Source: Amycolatopsis japonica
GTDB lineage: Bacteria > Actinomycetota > Actinomycetes > Mycobacteriales > Pseudonocardiaceae
Length of the DNA stretch: 64,000 bases
Direction of reading: 5' to 3'
Assembly (NCBI RefSeq): GCF_000732925.1
Contig: NZ_CP008953.1
Location: 2,356,001-2,420,000, forward strand
Shown: positions 43,971 to 53,078 of the stretch, piece by piece
Position numbering within the stretch: the first letter of the stretch is position 1
How the letters are laid out: each line of letters opens with the position of its first letter
Made by a program: the position numbers and the translations under genes
Notes under the pieces: generated by a model
What the model saw: only the letters and a program-made list of their open reading frames with translations
Told to the model about the DNA's origin: nothing
Databases searched by the model: none

Positions 43971-45491
43971 GTGAAGATGCTCGACCGGCGGCTCGGCGCG
44001 GTGCTCGCCGAGGTACTCCTGGCCGGATTCGTCGCGGGCGTGACCGTCTTCCTCGCCGATCTGCTGCCCGCGTGGGGCTGGCCGGAGGTGTTCTCGCCGT
44101 CGGTGCCGGTGCTGACCGCCGTGATCGCCTGCGCCGTCGTGCTGGTGCTGCTGCGCCGCCGGTTCACGGTGGCCGCGCTGCTCGCCGCGACCGTGCTGTT
44201 CGGGCTGTTCCCCGCGACCGGCGTCGCGCTCGCGGTCGTCGCGCATACGGCGGGGGCCCGGGGGCGGCGGTGGCCGCTGTTCGGTCTCACCGCGCTGCTG
44301 CCTGCCGCGGTCGTGCTGCTCACCCAGCCCGCGTTCCGCTGGCAGTACGTCCTCGTGGTGATCGCCGTTTCGACGGTCTCGTGTCTCGTCCTGCCCGCGT
44401 TGGCCGGGGCGATGCAGGCGCAGCAGGCGAGGCTGGTGGTGGCGCTGCGCGACCGCGCCCGCCTGGAGGAACGGTCGCGGCTCGCCGAGGAGATGCACGA
44501 CCAGCTCGGGCACCGGCTCAGCCTCATCACGATGTTCTCCGGCGCGCTGGAGGTCGCCGCCGAGGGCAAGGATCCCGAGTTGCGGCAGGCGGCCGGACAT
44601 GTCCGGTCGACGGCCAAACTCGCGCTCGAAGAACTGCGGGAGTCGCTCGGCATCCTGCGGCCGGGCGGGGAACCGGCCGAACCCGCCGAAGCCACCGACG
44701 CCGCCGGTACGAAGGCCGATATCGAGGGCCTGGTGTCGTCGTCGCGCGATGCCGGCCTCGAAGTGGCGTTCGACTGGCGAGGCTCCGACCTCGGCGGCGT
44801 CCGCCCACCGGTCCGCCGGGCCGTGCACCGCTTGGTGCGCGAGGCGCTGACCAACGTGCACAAATACGCCGCCGGGGCGTCGGTGACCGTCGTCGTCGAC
44901 CACGGCCCCGACCTGGTGAAGGTCGTGGTGCGCAACGGCGCCGAGCAGGTGGCGGCGGAACGGCTGCCCGGCACCGGGCGCGGGCTGGGCGGCCTGCGCG
45001 AACGGGTCCGTCTCCTCGGCGGGACGTTCACCGCCGGGCCGGTTCCGGAAGGCGGCTTCGCCGTCACGGCCGGCCTGCCGAAACGGGCGAGCGCGCCACT
45101 CGCGGAAGAGACGGGCGAAGAGCGGCCGGGCCGCATCCAGTCCGGTCTGCTGCTGACGACCGGTCTGGCCGCCGTCGCCGCGTTGCTGCTGACCACGCTC
45201 GCCTTCGTGCCGCCGCTCACCCCCGCCGACCACGAGGATCCGCTGGCCAGCGTGAAGATCGGGATGACGCCGGAGGAGGTCGAGGCGTGGTTCGGCCCGA
45301 ACGAACCCGCCGCGCACGCCGCCGCGGAGGGCCACGAGCCGTCGATACCCGGTGACAGCTACTGCGTGTACGTCGCGGCCGCGGATCCGCCCGACGCGGA
45401 AACCGCCGCGATCTTCCGGTTCTGCTTCGGCGACCGGGGGTTGGTGGAGAAGACCTGGTTCGAGGTCCCTGTACCGGAGGAGACGCCATGA
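43971..45491 (+). CDS. Sensor histidine kinase, HisKA_3 type
   Basis: A 506-residue membrane histidine kinase. About four hydrophobic segments (residues 10-150) precede the dimerisation domain with phospho-acceptor His at about 176 (AEEMHDQLGHRLSLITMFSG) and the HATPase domain (VREALTNVHKYAAGASVTVV, GTGRGLGGLRERVRLLGGTF). A C-terminal extension has another hydrophobic segment and about 80 residues with SVKIGMTPEEVEAWFGPN, perhaps an extracytoplasmic sensor. GTG start 43971. Its stop overlaps the regulator gene by four bases. Confidence 0.92.
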   Translation: MKMLDRRLGAVLAEVLLAGFVAGVTVFLADLLPAWGWPEVFSPSVPVLTAVIACAVVLVLLRRRFTVAALLAATVLFGLFPATGVALAVVAHTAGARGRRWPLFGLTALLPAAVVLLTQPAFRWQYVLVVIAVSTVSCLVLPALAGAMQAQQARLVVALRDRARLEERSRLAEEMHDQLGHRLSLITMFSGALEVAAEGKDPELRQAAGHVRSTAKLALEELRESLGILRPGGEPAEPAEATDAAGTKADIEGLVSSSRDAGLEVAFDWRGSDLGGVRPPVRRAVHRLVREALTNVHKYAAGASVTVVVDHGPDLVKVVVRNGAEQVAAERLPGTGRGLGGLRERVRLLGGTFTAGPVPEGGFAVTAGLPKRASAPLAEETGEERPGRIQSGLLLTTGLAAVAALLLTTLAFVPPLTPADHEDPLASVKIGMTPEEVEAWFGPNEPAAHAAAEGHEPSIPGDSYCVYVAAADPPDAETAAIFRFCFGDRGLVEKTWFEVPVPEETP

Positions 45492-46141
45492 TCCGGGTCC
45501 TGCTCGCCGACGACGAACCGCTGCTCCGTGCGGGCGCGCGGCTCCTGCTGAAGCAGGCGAGCGACATCGAGGTCGTGGCCGAGGCCTCGGACGGCGCGGA
45601 GGCGATCGACGTCGTCCGGCGGATACCCGTGGACGTCGCGCTGATGGACATCCGGATGCCCGGGACGGACGGGCTCGCCGCGGTCGAGGAGATCGCGCGT
45701 GAGGTGCGGGTCATCATGCTCACCACGTTCGGGGACGAGGCCTACGTGGCCCGCGCCCTGCGCGCGGGAGCGGCCGGGTTTCTCCTCAAGGACACCGATC
45801 CGGCGCAGCTCATCCAGGCCGTGCGGTCCGCGGCCGCCGGCGAGGCGGTGCTGTCGCCCCGGATCGCGAAGCAGGTCATCGACCGGTTCCGCGACGCCGA
45901 CGCGGCGGACGCCGACAACGCCGCACGGGCCAGGCGGCGGATCGAGGCGCTGACCGCGAGGGAACTCGACGTCCTGGTTCGGGTGGGGCGCGGCCTGGGC
46001 AACGCGGAGATCGCGGGGGAGCTGCGGCTGTCGAACGGCACGGTGAAGATCCACGTCAGCCGCATTCTCGCCAAGCTGGGCTGCGCGAACCGCGTCCAGG
46101 CCGCGATCCTCGCGCACGATGCGGGCATTCTGCGTGGTTGA
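45488..46141 (+). CDS. NarL/LuxR-type response regulator
   Basis: A 217-residue response regulator: receiver domain with phospho-acceptor Asp54 (VALMDIRMPGTDGL), and a LuxR helix-turn-helix with LTARELDVLVRVGRGLGNAEIAGEL and TVKIHVSRILAKLGCANR. It pairs with the sensor kinase upstream (ATGA overlap). Targets unknown. Confidence 0.94.
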   Translation: MIRVLLADDEPLLRAGARLLLKQASDIEVVAEASDGAEAIDVVRRIPVDVALMDIRMPGTDGLAAVEEIAREVRVIMLTTFGDEAYVARALRAGAAGFLLKDTDPAQLIQAVRSAAAGEAVLSPRIAKQVIDRFRDADAADADNAARARRRIEALTARELDVLVRVGRGLGNAEIAGELRLSNGTVKIHVSRILAKLGCANRVQAAILAHDAGILRG

Positions 46142-46158
46142 ACGAGCCTCCGATCTCT

Positions 46159-46177
46159 GTTAGGAAAGGTTCCTAAC
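46159..46177. promoter_or_regulatory. Perfect palindrome before alkaline phosphatase
   Basis: GTTAGGAA (46159-46166), AGG, TTCCTAAC (46170-46177): a perfect 8-bp inverted repeat with a 3-nt spacer, directly before the ribosome site GGAGG. It matches the element at 5453-5471 upstream of the secreted GH5. Confidence 0.55.
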
Positions 46178-46191
46178 TAACTGGAGGCGAT

Positions 46192-47409
46192 GTGCGCGGA
46201 CGTGGTCTTGCGGCGGCGACGGTTCTGGTGGTCCTGTGCGGTGGCTCGGCCGCCGTCGCGGACACGACGACGGCGGGGTCCGGCGCGCGGTCGGCGCGCA
46301 ACATCATCTACATCCAGGGCGACGGCCTCGGCCTCGGTCAGCGGGACCTGCTCCGGCTGGCGCTCAAGGGCAAGAACGGCAGGCTCGCGATGGACGGGCT
46401 CACGGCCACCGGGCTCGTGCGGACGGCTTCGGACGATCCCGACGAGATCGTCACCGACTCCGCCGCGGCGGCCACCGCCCTCGCGACCGGGCACAAGACA
46501 CGCAACGGCGCGGTCGGGGTGGACGGTCATGGGCGCCCGCTGGAGACGATTCTCGAACGGGCGAAGCGAGCGGGGAAGTCGACCGGCCTGGTCACCACCG
46601 CGCAGGTGACGGGCGCGTCGCCGGCGGCGTTCGCGGCGCACGTGCCCAGCCGGGACTCGCAGAGCGACATCGCGAAGCAGTACATCGAGAACAGCCGTCC
46701 GGATGTCCTGCTCGGCGGCGGTGAGGACTGGTGGTATCCCCAGGGGAACCCCGGGCTCTGGCCGGACAAGCCGGGGGAGGAGAGCCGCAGTCCCTACGGC
46801 AACCTGGTCGAACGCGCGCAGCGGACCGGCTACACCTACGTGCGCGACGGCGACGAACTGCGGACCACGCGGGCGAACCGGATCCTCGGCCTGTTCGCGA
46901 ACGAGGACATGGTCGACTACGGCCCCGACGGCGTCGGGAAGTACGCGCCGCGGGTGCCGCTCCAGCAGATGGCGCGCAAGGCGCTGGACACCCTCTCGAA
47001 GAATCCGCGCGGCTTCTTCCTGTTCCTGGAGGAAGAGGGGACCGACGGCATGTCGCACGAGAACAACGCGCACGGCGTGATCGACGCGGGCCGGTCGCTC
47101 GACGCCACCGTCGCCGAGGTCCTGCGGTTCGTCCGCACGCACCCCGACACGCTGGTGATCATCGGTGGCGACCACGAAACGGGCGGGTTGAGCATCGAGA
47201 ACTACGACGCGTCCGACACCGACCCTGACCAGGACGGTCCTTTCGACGTACCGGGTTCGAAGCTTCGGTTCACTGTGGACTGGACGACGCACGACCACAC
47301 CGGCGCCGACACCCCGGTCACCGCCGAAGGCCCCGGCTCCGCCCGTCTGGGTGGCACCGTCGAAAACACCGACGTCTACTGGGTGATGCGGCTGGCGAGC
47401 GGCCTCTGA
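46192..47409 (+). CDS. Secreted alkaline phosphatase
   Basis: A 405-residue exported alkaline phosphatase. Signal peptide at residues 1-24 (ATVLVVLCGGSAAVADT). The catalytic Ser is about residue 90 in TDSAAAATALATGHKTRNG, and the metal residues include IIGGDHETGGL and THDHTGADTPV. It releases phosphate from esters outside the cell. GTG start at 46192 after GGAGGCGAT. Palindrome upstream suggests control, but no PHO box is visible. Its own transcription unit. Confidence 0.93.
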   Translation: MRGRGLAAATVLVVLCGGSAAVADTTTAGSGARSARNIIYIQGDGLGLGQRDLLRLALKGKNGRLAMDGLTATGLVRTASDDPDEIVTDSAAAATALATGHKTRNGAVGVDGHGRPLETILERAKRAGKSTGLVTTAQVTGASPAAFAAHVPSRDSQSDIAKQYIENSRPDVLLGGGEDWWYPQGNPGLWPDKPGEESRSPYGNLVERAQRTGYTYVRDGDELRTTRANRILGLFANEDMVDYGPDGVGKYAPRVPLQQMARKALDTLSKNPRGFFLFLEEEGTDGMSHENNAHGVIDAGRSLDATVAEVLRFVRTHPDTLVIIGGDHETGGLSIENYDASDTDPDQDGPFDVPGSKLRFTVDWTTHDHTGADTPVTAEGPGSARLGGTVENTDVYWVMRLASGL

Positions 47410-47440
47410 CCACGATGTGCGCTTCGGTTACGGTTTTCCC

Positions 47441-48361
47441 ATGGACCTTGTGCGCCGCATCGACCGCGCCGCGGGTGAATTCTTGCTGTTCGCCCTGACG
47501 CCACCGCGTTTGGCGACCGCTCGCGAACGCGTTCAAGAGATCGCCGACGCCACCATGGCTCGCTTGCGCCCGCTGGATCTCGACGGCCTGATCCTCTACG
47601 ACATCGACGACGAAGCGGCCAGGAACCCTGCGCAGCGCCCGTTCCCGTTCTCGCCGACCCTCGACCCCGCGAACTATCTCGCGGACAACTTCACGAGCTG
47701 GCAGACCCCGGTCATCGTCTACCGAGCGGTCGGGAAATACGCGCCGTCGGAGCTGCGGACATGGTTGGCGGCCCAGGACCCGGCGCGCGTGATGACGGTT
47801 CTCGTCGGCGCCTCGTCCAGCAAGATCGACACCATGACCTCACTCGCCGATGCCCAGGCACTGCGGCGCGACGTCAACCCCGGTTTGCCGCTCGGCGGCG
47901 TCGCGATTCCGGAACGGCACAGCCGCCGGGACGACGAACATCTGCGACTGCTGGCGAAGCAGGACGCCGGTTGCCGATTCTTCGTGACCCAGGTGGTTTA
48001 CGACGTCAACGCGGCGAAGAACCTCGTCTCCGATTACCACTACGAATGCGTCGCGCGCGGACGAACACCCGTGCCGGTCGTCTTCACCTTCTCGGTCTGC
48101 GGATCGTTGAAGACACTCGACTTCCTGCAGTGGCTGGGCGTCGACGTGCCACGGTGGATGGAGAACGACCTCAAACACGCGGCCGACACCCTCGAAGCGT
48201 CCTACCAGCTGGCCCTCGCCGCGGCTACCGAACTGATGGCCTACTGCCGCGGCCTTGGTGTTCCGTTCGGTATCAACGTCGAAAGCGTGTCGATCAGGCG
48301 GGAAGAGATCGAGGCGTCCGTGCGGCTGGCCGAACAACTCCGGACGGAGATCAAGGGCTGA
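47441..48361 (+). CDS. Methylenetetrahydrofolate reductase-like protein
   Basis: A 306-residue protein related to MTHFR. It has the barrel segments LFALTPPRLATARERVQEIADA, LILYDIDDEAARNP, FFVTQVVYDVNAAKNLVSDY and PVPVVFTFSVCGSLKTLDFLQWLGV. It begins with a weaker copy of the family opening, so it may act on methylene-H4folate or a related pterin, though it is not near metH or metE. ATG at 47441. Confidence 0.83.
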   Translation: MDLVRRIDRAAGEFLLFALTPPRLATARERVQEIADATMARLRPLDLDGLILYDIDDEAARNPAQRPFPFSPTLDPANYLADNFTSWQTPVIVYRAVGKYAPSELRTWLAAQDPARVMTVLVGASSSKIDTMTSLADAQALRRDVNPGLPLGGVAIPERHSRRDDEHLRLLAKQDAGCRFFVTQVVYDVNAAKNLVSDYHYECVARGRTPVPVVFTFSVCGSLKTLDFLQWLGVDVPRWMENDLKHAADTLEASYQLALAAATELMAYCRGLGVPFGINVESVSIRREEIEASVRLAEQLRTEIKG

Positions 48362-48403
48362 GGCCCGAGGTCCTGCGAGTGCCCCTGGTCAGCATCGGGA
48401 ACG

Positions 48404-50395
48404 CTACGAGGCGAAGACGCCGAACTCCCAGAAGGAGAAGCAGTAGCGGGTGGCTCGCTTGACGCCGACGAAGCGCACCCAGCGCGTGGTGACCGGCTCG
48501 AACCGTGCGGTGTCGATGCCGCCGTCTCCGGCGGTGGTCGACCAGGCCGTCTGCCAGGTGCCGCTTGCCTCACTCCATGCCTCGATGCGGTACTCGGACG
48601 CGTATGCCGCCTCCCAGTCGATGGTCACCCGGCCGACATTCCGCTCGGAGCCGAGATCGACGTAGTACCACTGCCCGTCGTTCCAGGAGCTGGACCACCG
48701 GGTGGAACGGTCGCCGTCGACGGCGCGCGATGGTGACAGGTTCACGAACGGATTCCACTCCGTCGAACTGGCCGTGGCCGGCTTCGCGTGGGCGAGGTCG
48801 GTGCCGAGACGATGCGCGGTGGTGGCTTCCCAGGTCTTCAGGTACGACTCCGCTCCTTTCGCGAGGTCGTCGATGACAGCCTGCCCGCCGACCATGCGGA
48901 CGTCCTCGATCCAGTCCGGGATCAGGCCGTAGTGCGCGGCGCCGTCGACGTTGACGTCCCAGACCCGTTCGCCGGTCTTCTGCCGGTCCATCGTCGTGGC
49001 GCCGTCGAAGGTGCGATACGGGTAGACCACCGGGTTGCTCGCGCCGGTGCGCGGCGCGGGCCAGCCGCCGACACCGTTCATGTCGGCACCGAAGCCGTAG
49101 CCGACCTTGTACTGGTCGCGCAGGGCCTTGTTGCGCCGCCACTCGTTGACGAAGCTCTCCGAGCCGTTGTCGTAGCCGGTGATGAATCCGCCCAGTTTGT
49201 ACACCCGCTCGGACCAGCCCGCGTCCATCCAGCTGTGTGTGGACAGCACGCCCGGGTAGTTCTCCGCTTCGAGGATGTCCAGGGTGCGCGCGGCCGCCTT
49301 GACGCTCATATGGTCGAGCTCGACCATCATGTTCCGTTCCATCATGCGGCGCAGGGCGTGTTCGCCGAGGCGGGTGAGCCCTCGGGTGTTGCAGCGCTTG
49401 GCCGGGTCGCCGCCCGCGATCGGGTTGTCCTGCTGCGGACCCGGGCACACCTCGGTCGTCCACGTGGTGGCGCAGCAGGAGAACTGACCGGCCTGGAGGA
49501 TCTGGCCGGTGGTTCCCGAGTCGAAGCGCACGCCGCACAGGCCGTTGTCGAACTTGTGGCACAGGAACATGCTGCGCACGCCGAGCGAGTACAGCTCGTT
49601 GATCCCGGCGTCGATCTGCGCGGCGGAGCACTGCGCGACGTCCATGATCATCTTGCAGCCGAAGGGTTCCGAGGTCTCCACCCCGAGGATGATCGCCAGC
49701 TTGCCGTCCATCACCACCTGGCGGGCCTGCTCCGGGCTGGTGACGATCCGGAAGAAGCCCTTGCCGGGGCCGCCGTAGATGCCGTCGATGTAGTCCTGCA
49801 TCTCCCAGGACTTGCGTGCTTGGAGCCGGATGGCGTCCATCTCGTCGCAGCCGCGGTCCTTGGGCATGATCGGCAAGGCGCACAGGACGCCGTTGGAGAC
49901 CAGGTCGTTGACCATGATGCGCAGCCCGCCGCGCCACGCCCGCTCGATCCAGGCGTAGTAGTTCTGCTGATGCGTCAGCGACTTGTGGGTCGGCCATTCC
50001 TTGAAGGACGGCCAGCCGACCGGGTCGTGGTGCCCGTCCGGATCGGCCGTGAGATTCTCGAAGGTGGCGCCCCTGCCGTCGGGGTAGTGCTCGGGGCAGT
50101 CCTTCAGCGCGTCGGCGACGCCCGCGGGCGAGAACGGTTTGCCGCAGATCAGCCTGCCGCCGAAGCCCTCGTTGGCGAGTATGTGGTTGTGGCCGTCGAC
50201 GAAGCCGCGGACCTCCCCGCCTTGAGCGCCGGTGAACGGGGCGCCGGTCGCGCCGATCTCGCTGTCCGGACTGGGCCGGTTCGGCGGCTCCCACCAGTTC
50301 GACGCTGCCGACGACGTCGGCGTGACGCCGACGACGAGCGCGATGGCGGCCAGCGCGGCCATCGCGAGTGACAGGACCCTGCGAAGCCGTCTCAT
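48404..50395 (-). CDS. Secreted M19 membrane dipeptidase-like protein with C-terminal discoidin (CBM32) module
   Basis: A 663-residue exported protein. Signal peptide residues 1-31 (MRRLRRVLSLAMAALAAIAL). The amidohydrolase domain, about 35-520, has GFVDGHNHILANEGFGG and LGVETSEPFGC, MVELDHMSVKAAARTLD and VLSTHSWMDAGWSERV, giving the metal His residues of peptidase family M19. A discoidin-like module at the end has HAKPATASSTEWNPFVNLSPSRAVDGDRSTRW, split as PSRAVDGDRSTRWSSSWNDG. It may cleave D-containing dipeptides at the wall. ATG at 50395. Confidence 0.9.
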   Translation of the reverse strand: MRRLRRVLSLAMAALAAIALVVGVTPTSSAASNWWEPPNRPSPDSEIGATGAPFTGAQGGEVRGFVDGHNHILANEGFGGRLICGKPFSPAGVADALKDCPEHYPDGRGATFENLTADPDGHHDPVGWPSFKEWPTHKSLTHQQNYYAWIERAWRGGLRIMVNDLVSNGVLCALPIMPKDRGCDEMDAIRLQARKSWEMQDYIDGIYGGPGKGFFRIVTSPEQARQVVMDGKLAIILGVETSEPFGCKMIMDVAQCSAAQIDAGINELYSLGVRSMFLCHKFDNGLCGVRFDSGTTGQILQAGQFSCCATTWTTEVCPGPQQDNPIAGGDPAKRCNTRGLTRLGEHALRRMMERNMMVELDHMSVKAAARTLDILEAENYPGVLSTHSWMDAGWSERVYKLGGFITGYDNGSESFVNEWRRNKALRDQYKVGYGFGADMNGVGGWPAPRTGASNPVVYPYRTFDGATTMDRQKTGERVWDVNVDGAAHYGLIPDWIEDVRMVGGQAVIDDLAKGAESYLKTWEATTAHRLGTDLAHAKPATASSTEWNPFVNLSPSRAVDGDRSTRWSSSWNDGQWYYVDLGSERNVGRVTIDWEAAYASEYRIEAWSEASGTWQTAWSTTAGDGGIDTARFEPVTTRWVRFVGVKRATRYCFSFWEFGVFAS

Positions 50396-50837
50396 CGAGA
50401 ACCTCCTGTGCGCGCCCCACGGTGGGAGTCCATCGGGATGATGGTGACGGCAGACACAATGTGAGTCAAGTTCATGTTTTCTCGCGCCGCGACCCAGCCG
50501 GGTGTCGCGGCCGCGATCGTCGGGGCGAGCAGGCCGAGTACCGGAATTGGGGTGGTGTCGCCTGGGGTGAAGGTCGGGGACAAGCCTGCGGGGTATGCGC
50601 CTGGGGTGCGGAACTGGTGAGGTGTCGTGGCGTCTCGCCGTTTCCGGCAGCCGTCCAAAGCGGTCACGTCGCGAAGTCGGCCACGCGAGCCCCGTCGCCA
50701 TTTCCCGGCAACGAGCCCCCAAGCCCACTCCGGAAACCCCAGAGTTCGTCCGCCTTCCCGTCCCGCTCACCCGAGATGATGCTGATCGCGTTGACTCCGA
50801 GCCCGGGCCACCTGATCTGAAGGTCCGAAGTGGACGG
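50396..50837. other. Gap of 442 bases, no supported gene
   Basis: Short open frames on both strands have poor codon bias. On the minus strand a 27-codon frame ends by overlapping the M19 ATG (ATGA), but I see no ribosome site. It may hold the M19 promoter (TTGACT at 50462-50467 on the minus strand is a candidate -35). Confidence 0.5.
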
Positions 50838-51221
50838 TCAGCGTCGGTTCGAGGCTTGGAGGGCTTCGTCGACGGTGTGGTAGAGCCTCAGCACGATGTC
50901 GAGTCCGGTGATTTCGATGGGCCGGATCACGGGGCTGTTGGAGTCCACGGCGATGCGAAGTGATTTTCCTTGTTCTTTCGCGTACGCGTCGGTGGTGATC
51001 AGCGTGGCAAGGCCGGCGGAGTCGAGGAAGTCCACTGTGGCCAGATCCAGAACACAGGTACCGGCGGTGTCGTCGATCGCGGACATGACCGCCGTGCGCA
51101 GTGCCGGCGCGGCCTCGGTGTCGACCTCACCGGTCACCGCGACCACGACGCCCCCGCTCACGACGCGGCGGACGATGTCCAAGTCGGGTGGTGGCGGTTC
51201 GGCCTGGGACGGGTGACTCAC
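50838..51221 (-). CDS. STAS-domain anti-anti-sigma factor (RsbV-like)
   Basis: A 127-residue protein. Its STAS domain contains GGVVVAVTGEVDTEAAPALR and VLDLATVDFLDSAGLATLIT, with the phosphorylatable Ser in LDSAG. It likely sequesters the RsbW-like protein encoded just before it. The GTG at 51221 is a best guess; a longer frame is open upstream. The gap to the RsbW-like gene is 77 bases. Confidence 0.88.
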   Translation of the reverse strand: MSHPSQAEPPPPDLDIVRRVVSGGVVVAVTGEVDTEAAPALRTAVMSAIDDTAGTCVLDLATVDFLDSAGLATLITTDAYAKEQGKSLRIAVDSNSPVIRPIEITGLDIVLRLYHTVDEALQASNRR

Positions 51222-51298
51222 GAGGATCGACGGTACCGGACCGGCGATGCCACGAGATGCGACGCCGGTCCGGATTTCGCCCGTTCCGCGGCGCACGG

Positions 51299-51766
51299 CT
51301 AGTCCTCGCCGTGCCAGGTGCGTGCCGTCGACAAGTGCGGCGCGTGACCGCTGTTTCCCCCGCGCTGCAACGCGAGTTCGACCCACACGGTTTTGTGGTC
51401 GGCGAAGTTCTGCACGCCCCAGGTGGAGGAGAGCCGGTCGATCAGCAGCAAGCCACGCCCGCCGGAACCGTCCGGGGTCCGCCTCTGCGGCTGACGCGGC
51501 GAGGCGTCGTCGACCTCGATCCGCACGTACCGGCCCTGATGCGTGAGTCCGAGACGGCAGACGCGGGGCGCGTCACCGTGCCGGTGGGCGTTGCTGATCA
51601 GTTCGTCCGCCACCAGAACCGCATCGTCCACGGCGAGTCCCCGGTAGCGGCACAGCATCTGCCGGACGCCATGGCGGACGTCCCTGGTCGCGGTCGTGTC
51701 CAGATCGAAGGTCACGTCGCCCGGATTCGGCTCGTTGCGCTCAGTTGTCCCCGGCTGCGTCGACAT
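51299..51766 (-). CDS. RsbW-like anti-sigma ATPase
   Basis: A 155-residue HATPase protein: LVADELISNAHRHGDAPRVC is the N-box, and DGSGGRGLLLIDRLSSTWGV the later glycine-rich part. It should bind and phosphorylate the STAS protein, and may bind a sigma factor encoded elsewhere. I start at ATG 51766; GTG at 51775 is three codons earlier. Confidence 0.9.
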   Translation of the reverse strand: MSTQPGTTERNEPNPGDVTFDLDTTATRDVRHGVRQMLCRYRGLAVDDAVLVADELISNAHRHGDAPRVCRLGLTHQGRYVRIEVDDASPRQPQRRTPDGSGGRGLLLIDRLSSTWGVQNFADHKTVWVELALQRGGNSGHAPHLSTARTWHGED

Positions 51767-51893
51767 CCGTCCCACCGCCTCGTTCTAGACTTCTGATCGG
51801 AAACATCGCGCACTGAATCCAGTACCCCGAGGCGAGCAAAGGCAAACTCCAAGGGGCGGCGCGTCACCTTCATCCGCGGGCTCGGCTCAGGAG

Positions 51894-53078
51894 TTACGGT
51901 GCCGGCTTGCGTCTGATCGCGATGACGACGGTGTCGTCTGCGTGCAGGACGATGTCGTGCATCTCGGTGGCGAGAGCACCGGGGATGGTCGCCGTGGATT
52001 CTCCGGCGTGGCGGCGTGCCGCGGCCAGCAGCCGGCCTTCGCCTTCCTGATGGTTCTTGCGGCTTTCGGTCAAGCCGTCGGTGTACAGGAGGAGCAGGTC
52101 GCCCGCGGCGAGGGTGCGGCCGACCAGGCTTCCGTTGCCAGGGTCGGGAAATCCGATACCTCTCCCGACGATGGAAGGCACCAGGAGCTCGGTGTCGCCC
52201 GCGGCGGTGACGAGGACCGGGCGCGGATGGCTGCCGTTGGCGACGGTGACGTCGCCGGTCACCGGGTCGAGCCGGGCGAGCAGCACGGTCGCCATCAGGC
52301 CGGGCTCGATGGTCGCCAAAGTGCCGGCGGCGCGGGCGATCAGGTCGTGGAGGGGATGGCCTTCCAGCGCCAGCGTGCGGATGGCGTGGGTGACGGTCAG
52401 TGCGTGCCGGGTCGAGGTGACGCCGTGGCCGACGGCGTCGACGAGGGTGATGTGCACGGTCCCGTCGGGCAGCACGAACCAGTCGTAGAGATCGCCGCCG
52501 GTCGGGGAATCCGGTTCGCTGGGCGCGTAGTGCACGGCCAGGTCGAAAGCGTCCACGTGTGGTGGCGGCGGGCGCAGCGCGTCTTCGAGTTCGCGGAAGA
52601 TCACCGCGTGGGCCTGCCGGAGTCGTTCGTCCCGTTCCTCGAGTTCGACGTACATGGCGAGCACGCCGCTGTTGGTTTCGGCGAGTTCGTGTTTGAGTTC
52701 GCGCTGCTCCTGGGTGAGGGTGTCGGCTCGGGCGATGAGCGCGAGCATTTCCTCGCGGGTGGCCAGTTCGTCGTCGACGGGAACCGTCGCCGCGTCGTGG
52801 ACGGCGGGGAGGTGCCAGGTGAGGACCGCGCTGTCGCCGGCGTCGGGCAGCAGAGGCAGGGCGTTGCGGTGGTCCTGGCCGACCAGACCGGGCAACCGGA
52901 GGGTGACGGCCAGCCTGCCGTTGCCCGCGTGGGTCGACAGCTCGGGCGGGTGCTCCGCTCGCTCGGCGAGCAGGGTCACCGCGAGGACCAGCTTGGCGCG
53001 GTCGTCGGTGGTGACCCCCGCGGCGGCGCAGGCTTCGCGAAGGCGATGGCGTAGCCGGGCGATGGGGGAGCGCGTCAT
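51894..53078 (-). CDS. SpoIIE/PP2C phosphatase (RsbU-like), last gene of stressosome operon
   Basis: A 394-residue protein phosphatase. A helical N-terminal region (residues 1-150, with ADTLTQEQRELKHELAETNS as a coiled coil) precedes a PP2C domain: DSPTGGDLYDWFVLPDG, TLVDAVGHGVTSTRHALTV and VLHADDTVVIAI give the metal Asp residues. RsbU-type enzymes dephosphorylate the anti-anti-sigma factor to release sigma. ATG at 53078 overlaps the previous stop. Confidence 0.93.
   Translation of the reverse strand: MTRSPIARLRHRLREACAAAGVTTDDRAKLVLAVTLLAERAEHPPELSTHAGNGRLAVTLRLPGLVGQDHRNALPLLPDAGDSAVLTWHLPAVHDAATVPVDDELATREEMLALIARADTLTQEQRELKHELAETNSGVLAMYVELEERDERLRQAHAVIFRELEDALRPPPPHVDAFDLAVHYAPSEPDSPTGGDLYDWFVLPDGTVHITLVDAVGHGVTSTRHALTVTHAIRTLALEGHPLHDLIARAAGTLATIEPGLMATVLLARLDPVTGDVTVANGSHPRPVLVTAAGDTELLVPSIVGRGIGFPDPGNGSLVGRTLAAGDLLLLYTDGLTESRKNHQEGEGRLLAAARRHAGESTATIPGALATEMHDIVLHADDTVVIAIRRKPAP

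Noticed and set aside
42509..45220. 903-codon minus-strand frame
   Set aside because: Antisense to the TAP peptidase and the sensor kinase; composition not protein-like.
50392..50667. Minus-strand frame before the M19 gene
   Set aside because: Poor codon bias and no ribosome site.
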